In this document: positions 5,491 through 7,133 of the stretch, piece by piece
Position numbering within the stretch: the stretch's first letter is position 1
How the letters are laid out: every line of letters starts with the position of its first letter
NCBI RefSeq assembly: GCF_904846065.1
Contig: NZ_CAJGZV010000007.1
Span: 1-7,133 of the forward strand
Origin: Psychrobacter immobilis
GTDB taxonomy: Bacteria; Pseudomonadota; Gammaproteobacteria; Pseudomonadales; Moraxellaceae
Direction: 5' to 3'
Length of the DNA: 7,133 nucleotides
Position numbers and translations under genes: made by a program
The notes under the pieces: model-generated
What the model saw: only the letters and a program-made list of their open reading frames with translations
Told to the model about the DNA's origin: nothing
Databases searched by the model: none

Positions 5491-5846
5491 AATGACGAGG
5501 CAATGAAATTATCAGTAAATTATCACTTAGACTCGATATTGAATGTTCACTGATAATGATGGGTAATTACTATCGTTTAATAACTGGAATAGGTGCAATG
5601 ATAGACGAGCTATCACTTACTGATTTTATGTTTTGGGTATAGGCTAATGATAGGAAAAAAGCACAGCAACCAGTCCTATAATTCAAGAGTCTGTTATAGA
5701 TGGTTCCATTCTATCAGTCTGTTTTAAGTAGTCTGTTAATAGGTTTAGAGGTCAAAATAACTGGTTCCCTTGGGGCATATCTAAAAAATTTCTGCTAGTT
5801 GTCTGACTAAAACTTCCCAAGCTTGAGTGTACGGCATTGACGGCAG
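5491..5846. other. Intergenic region with short repeats, no gene seen
   Basis: About 350 bp between origin 2 and the terminator hold no credible coding frame. Seen here are ATAGGTGCAATGATAG (5589-5604) and a 22-bp segment at 5633-5654 that matches 1341-1362 at 19 positions, both echoing the end of the conserved block in origin 1. AGTCTGTT occurs three times (5688-5695, 5716-5723, 5730-5737) at 28- and 14-bp spacing. An imperfect hairpin around ATAGATGG/CCATTCTAT lies at about 5695-5713. Confidence 0.4.
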
Positions 5847-5875
5847 GGGTCACTAAACAATGTGGTGACCCTTTT
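5847..5875 (+). terminator. Rho-independent-type terminator
   Basis: A 7-bp stem GGGTCAC (5847-5853) / GTGACCC (5865-5871) with an 11-nt loop is followed directly by TTTT (5872-5875) on the plus strand. It has no T run on the other strand, so it would stop plus-strand transcripts coming from the origin 2 side and insulate the lipoprotein gene. The T tract is short, so efficiency may be moderate. Confidence 0.6.
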
Positions 5876-5881
5876 GGTCTC

Positions 5882-5914
5882 AAATAATGAGTAAATAATG
5901 AGTAAATAATGAGT
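5882..5914 (+). repeat. Three perfect 11-bp direct repeats upstream of the lipoprotein gene
   Basis: AAATAATGAGT is repeated exactly three times head to tail (5882-5892, 5893-5903, 5904-5914). The unit is about one helical turn, so a protein bound to each would line up on one face. The array ends about 65 bp before the gene and just upstream of a weak promoter candidate, TGGACA (5929-5934) with TGTTAA 17 bp further. It may be an activator or regulator site, or slippage-generated. Confidence 0.6.
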
Positions 5915-5978
5915 GCTATTCGGTCAAATGGACAAGAATAAGCGTTCCATGTGTTAAATAGAGTTAAGGATGAGTAAG

Positions 5979-6815
5979 ATGCGATATAGAAAAACTGGGT
6001 TAGCAGGCATATTGATAGCAGGATTGCTAATAACAGGATGCTTTGGAGCTTCAGTTCCTGACATCCAAAAGGCTGAGGAACCACCAGAAAAATCACAACA
6101 AACATTAGATGGCACTTCCAACATCAAGATCAGCTATTTACCGACACAAAATGACAGTGACATCGATAGTAAAGAGACTATCCAAGCCAGTCAAATCGCT
6201 GATACCTTGCGTGAATTATCGTTGCAACACTTCCCATTTAAACAACCATTGACTATAGAATTTGGTAGTGAAGAGGGACCTTTATATGATCCAGAGAGGC
6301 ATACTATCTCTGTGCCTTATGAGTTTTATCAGCAAAGCAAGGTGTATTTTGCAAGTAATGGCTATGAAAAGCGTTATGGAAAATCGACAGAAATGGGAGC
6401 AATAGATAGTCTGTTACATACCTTGCTACATGAGGCAGGACACGCTTATATCTCTGAAAATGATATACCTGTACTCGGTAAAGAGGAAGATGCAGTTGAT
6501 GATTTTGCCACCATGATGTTGATTAATTATGTTGACAATGGTGATGATGTGGCGATTAGTGGTGCGGATATGTTTGCTTTTGAGGCAGATGACGTGTCAT
6601 TGCCAGAATATTATACGCCTGATGAATACGTTGACGAGCATAGCTTTGATTTACAGAGGTATTTTTCAACATTGTGCTTGGTATATGGTAGCAACCCAGA
6701 ACGCCATGCTACCTTACTTGATGAGATGAGCAAGGATAATCTATCAGAGCGACAAGAGTCATGTGAATATCGTTTTACAGAGGTCAACCATAATTGGGAA
6801 CAGTACTTACCATAA
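5979..6815 (+). CDS. Secreted lipoprotein, DUF4344-type putative zinc metallopeptidase (278 aa)
   Basis: ATG at 5979 was chosen because AAGGA lies 8 nt upstream; an in-frame ATG at 5970 adds only MSK and has a poorer site. The N-terminus MRYRKTGLAGILIAGLLITG-C is a lipoprotein signal with lipobox ITGC, cleaved before Cys21, so the protein should be anchored in the outer or inner membrane facing the periplasm. A low-complexity polar linker follows. The catalytic region holds LHEAGHA (His151 and His155 as zinc ligands, Glu152 as general base) followed by LGKEEDAVDDFATMM (166-180). That distance and motif match the DUF4344 putative metallopeptidase family. The third ligand is probably in the EEDAVDDFA segment. 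Substrate is unknown. It is a lone plus-strand gene on an otherwise replication-focused plasmid, so it is cargo. Confidence 0.88.
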   Translation: MRYRKTGLAGILIAGLLITGCFGASVPDIQKAEEPPEKSQQTLDGTSNIKISYLPTQNDSDIDSKETIQASQIADTLRELSLQHFPFKQPLTIEFGSEEGPLYDPERHTISVPYEFYQQSKVYFASNGYEKRYGKSTEMGAIDSLLHTLLHEAGHAYISENDIPVLGKEEDAVDDFATMMLINYVDNGDDVAISGADMFAFEADDVSLPEYYTPDEYVDEHSFDLQRYFSTLCLVYGSNPERHATLLDEMSKDNLSERQESCEYRFTEVNHNWEQYLP

Positions 6816-6830
6816 ATTGAGTACAATTTA
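6813..6830 (+). terminator. AT-rich hairpin at the lipoprotein stop codon
   Basis: TAAATTG-AGTA-CAATTTA is a perfect 7-bp inverted repeat with a 4-nt loop that includes the stop codon. There is no T tract and only two G:C pairs (one per arm end), so as a terminator it is weak; it may protect the 3' end of the mRNA instead. Confidence 0.3.
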
Positions 6831-6837
6831 ACCGATG

Positions 6838-6960
6838 GTTGCGTCCCACTGACTAAGTGCGAGTTTTCGACTTAACAAATGTTTATTCCCTACAGTCATA
6901 CATTTATGAAGTCAAAACATCGGCAGGGGTAAACCCCCACACCCCCAACACTACGAAAAG
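6838..6960. other. Hairpin and G/C-tract block, possible transfer-origin relic
   Basis: This stretch between the lipoprotein gene and the end of repB1 is non-coding. It holds an inverted repeat CTAAGTGCGA-GTTT-TCGACTTA (one bulged base, about 6853-6875). It also has an unusual tract GGGGTAAACCCCC followed by ACACCCCCAACACTACG (about 6926-6955), which contrasts sharply with the AT-rich surroundings. TAAGTGCG resembles the core of IncQ/MOBQ-type transfer origins (TAAGTGCGCCCT, from memory), but the rest of that core is absent and no MobA/MobL gene is present. Called only as a candidate. Confidence 0.35.
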
Positions 6961-7011
6961 ACGTAATGCTAAAAAAGCGGAAACTGATTATCTAGTAATT
7001 TTAGAATATCG

Positions 7012-7133
7012 CTATGTCTTATGCTTTTTAGGTTGATAACCTAACTTTGCAAGATAGGGCATATACTGGGCTTGCTTATTTTCGTCTACAAGATCATTAG
7101 CAATAATAGCGGCAAACTCAGCAGTGCTTTTAC
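7012..7133 (-). CDS. repB: RepB1 C-terminus (rest of the gene starting at 805)
   Basis: Read from 7133 downwards, the frame continues the codon left open at base 1 (G + GT gives Gly). It encodes about 40 residues, including KSTAEFAAIIANDLVDENKQ and ending LGYQPKKHKT, with a TAG stop at 7012-7014. The end of the second initiator, DDFAKLIADDLKDADKQKKY and AKLGFEVAKRKVK, aligns with it throughout, so this is the C-terminal tail of a Moraxellaceae-type RepB and not an unrelated fragment. Together with 1-805 it makes an uninterrupted 927-nt gene. This is the main evidence that the window is a closed circle. Confidence 0.92.
   Translation of the reverse strand, partial: KSTAEFAAIIANDLVDENKQAQYMPYLAKLGYQPKKHKT

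Noticed and set aside
5752..6105. 117-codon complement frame with hydrophobic stretches
   Set aside because: It is antisense to the lipoprotein signal peptide, whose complement is naturally hydrophobic, and runs across the terminator and 11-bp repeats.
6529..6826. Frames 6529-6729 (+) and 6611-6826 (-)
   Set aside because: Shadows of the lipoprotein gene, which has intact motifs and a clear stop at 6815.

Overview
The window reads as a small, complete, AT-rich plasmid opened at an arbitrary point. A minus-strand replication-initiator frame runs off the left edge at base 1. The missing C-terminus of that same frame lies at the right edge (7133 down to 7012). Joining base 1 to base 7133 restores the frame with no gap (927 nt, 308 codons plus stop), so the molecule is most simply a 7133-bp circle. 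The Rep_3 (RepB-type) initiators, the iteron sequences and the other gene families point to Moraxellaceae, most likely Psychrobacter or a close relative. This host call is inferred from the style of the genes, not from a database match.

Layout. (1) Replicon 1: repB1 (805 to 1, continuing 7133 to 7012, minus strand), three 22-bp iterons (881-957), AT-rich DNA and a conserved origin block (about 1205-1362). (2) A consensus promoter with a palindrome at its -10 side and a possible 29-residue hydrophobic peptide (1478-1567), followed by about 480 bp with no convincing gene but a diverged direct repeat. (3) A four-gene minus-strand operon, 3687 to 2051: an inovirus Gp2/YagK-YfjJ-like HUH protein, a zinc-ribbon protein that appears to lack a normal start codon at its best ribosome binding site, and two small paralogous proteins of phage-like style. 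(4) Replicon 2: repB2 (5027 to 4059, minus), a promoter/operator region, four perfect 22-bp iterons (5105-5192), a 9-bp AT-rich tandem repeat and a second copy of the conserved origin block (5346-5490). (5) A plus-strand module: a terminator, three 11-bp direct repeats and a lipoprotein with a DUF4344-type metallopeptidase motif (5979-6815). (6) A G/C-tract block that could be a relic or active transfer origin (about 6838-6960), before repB1 closes the circle.

How it works together. Two related theta-type replicons sit in the same orientation. Their initiators are clearly homologous, their origin blocks align without gaps at about 75% identity, and their iterons differ but share the core TAAACGT. 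This suggests a fusion of two related plasmids, or a duplication, with partly diverged specificity. A third potential initiator or nickase, the HUH protein, heads its own operon. The only obvious cargo function is the secreted lipoprotein peptidase. No partition, toxin-antitoxin or full relaxase gene was recognised.
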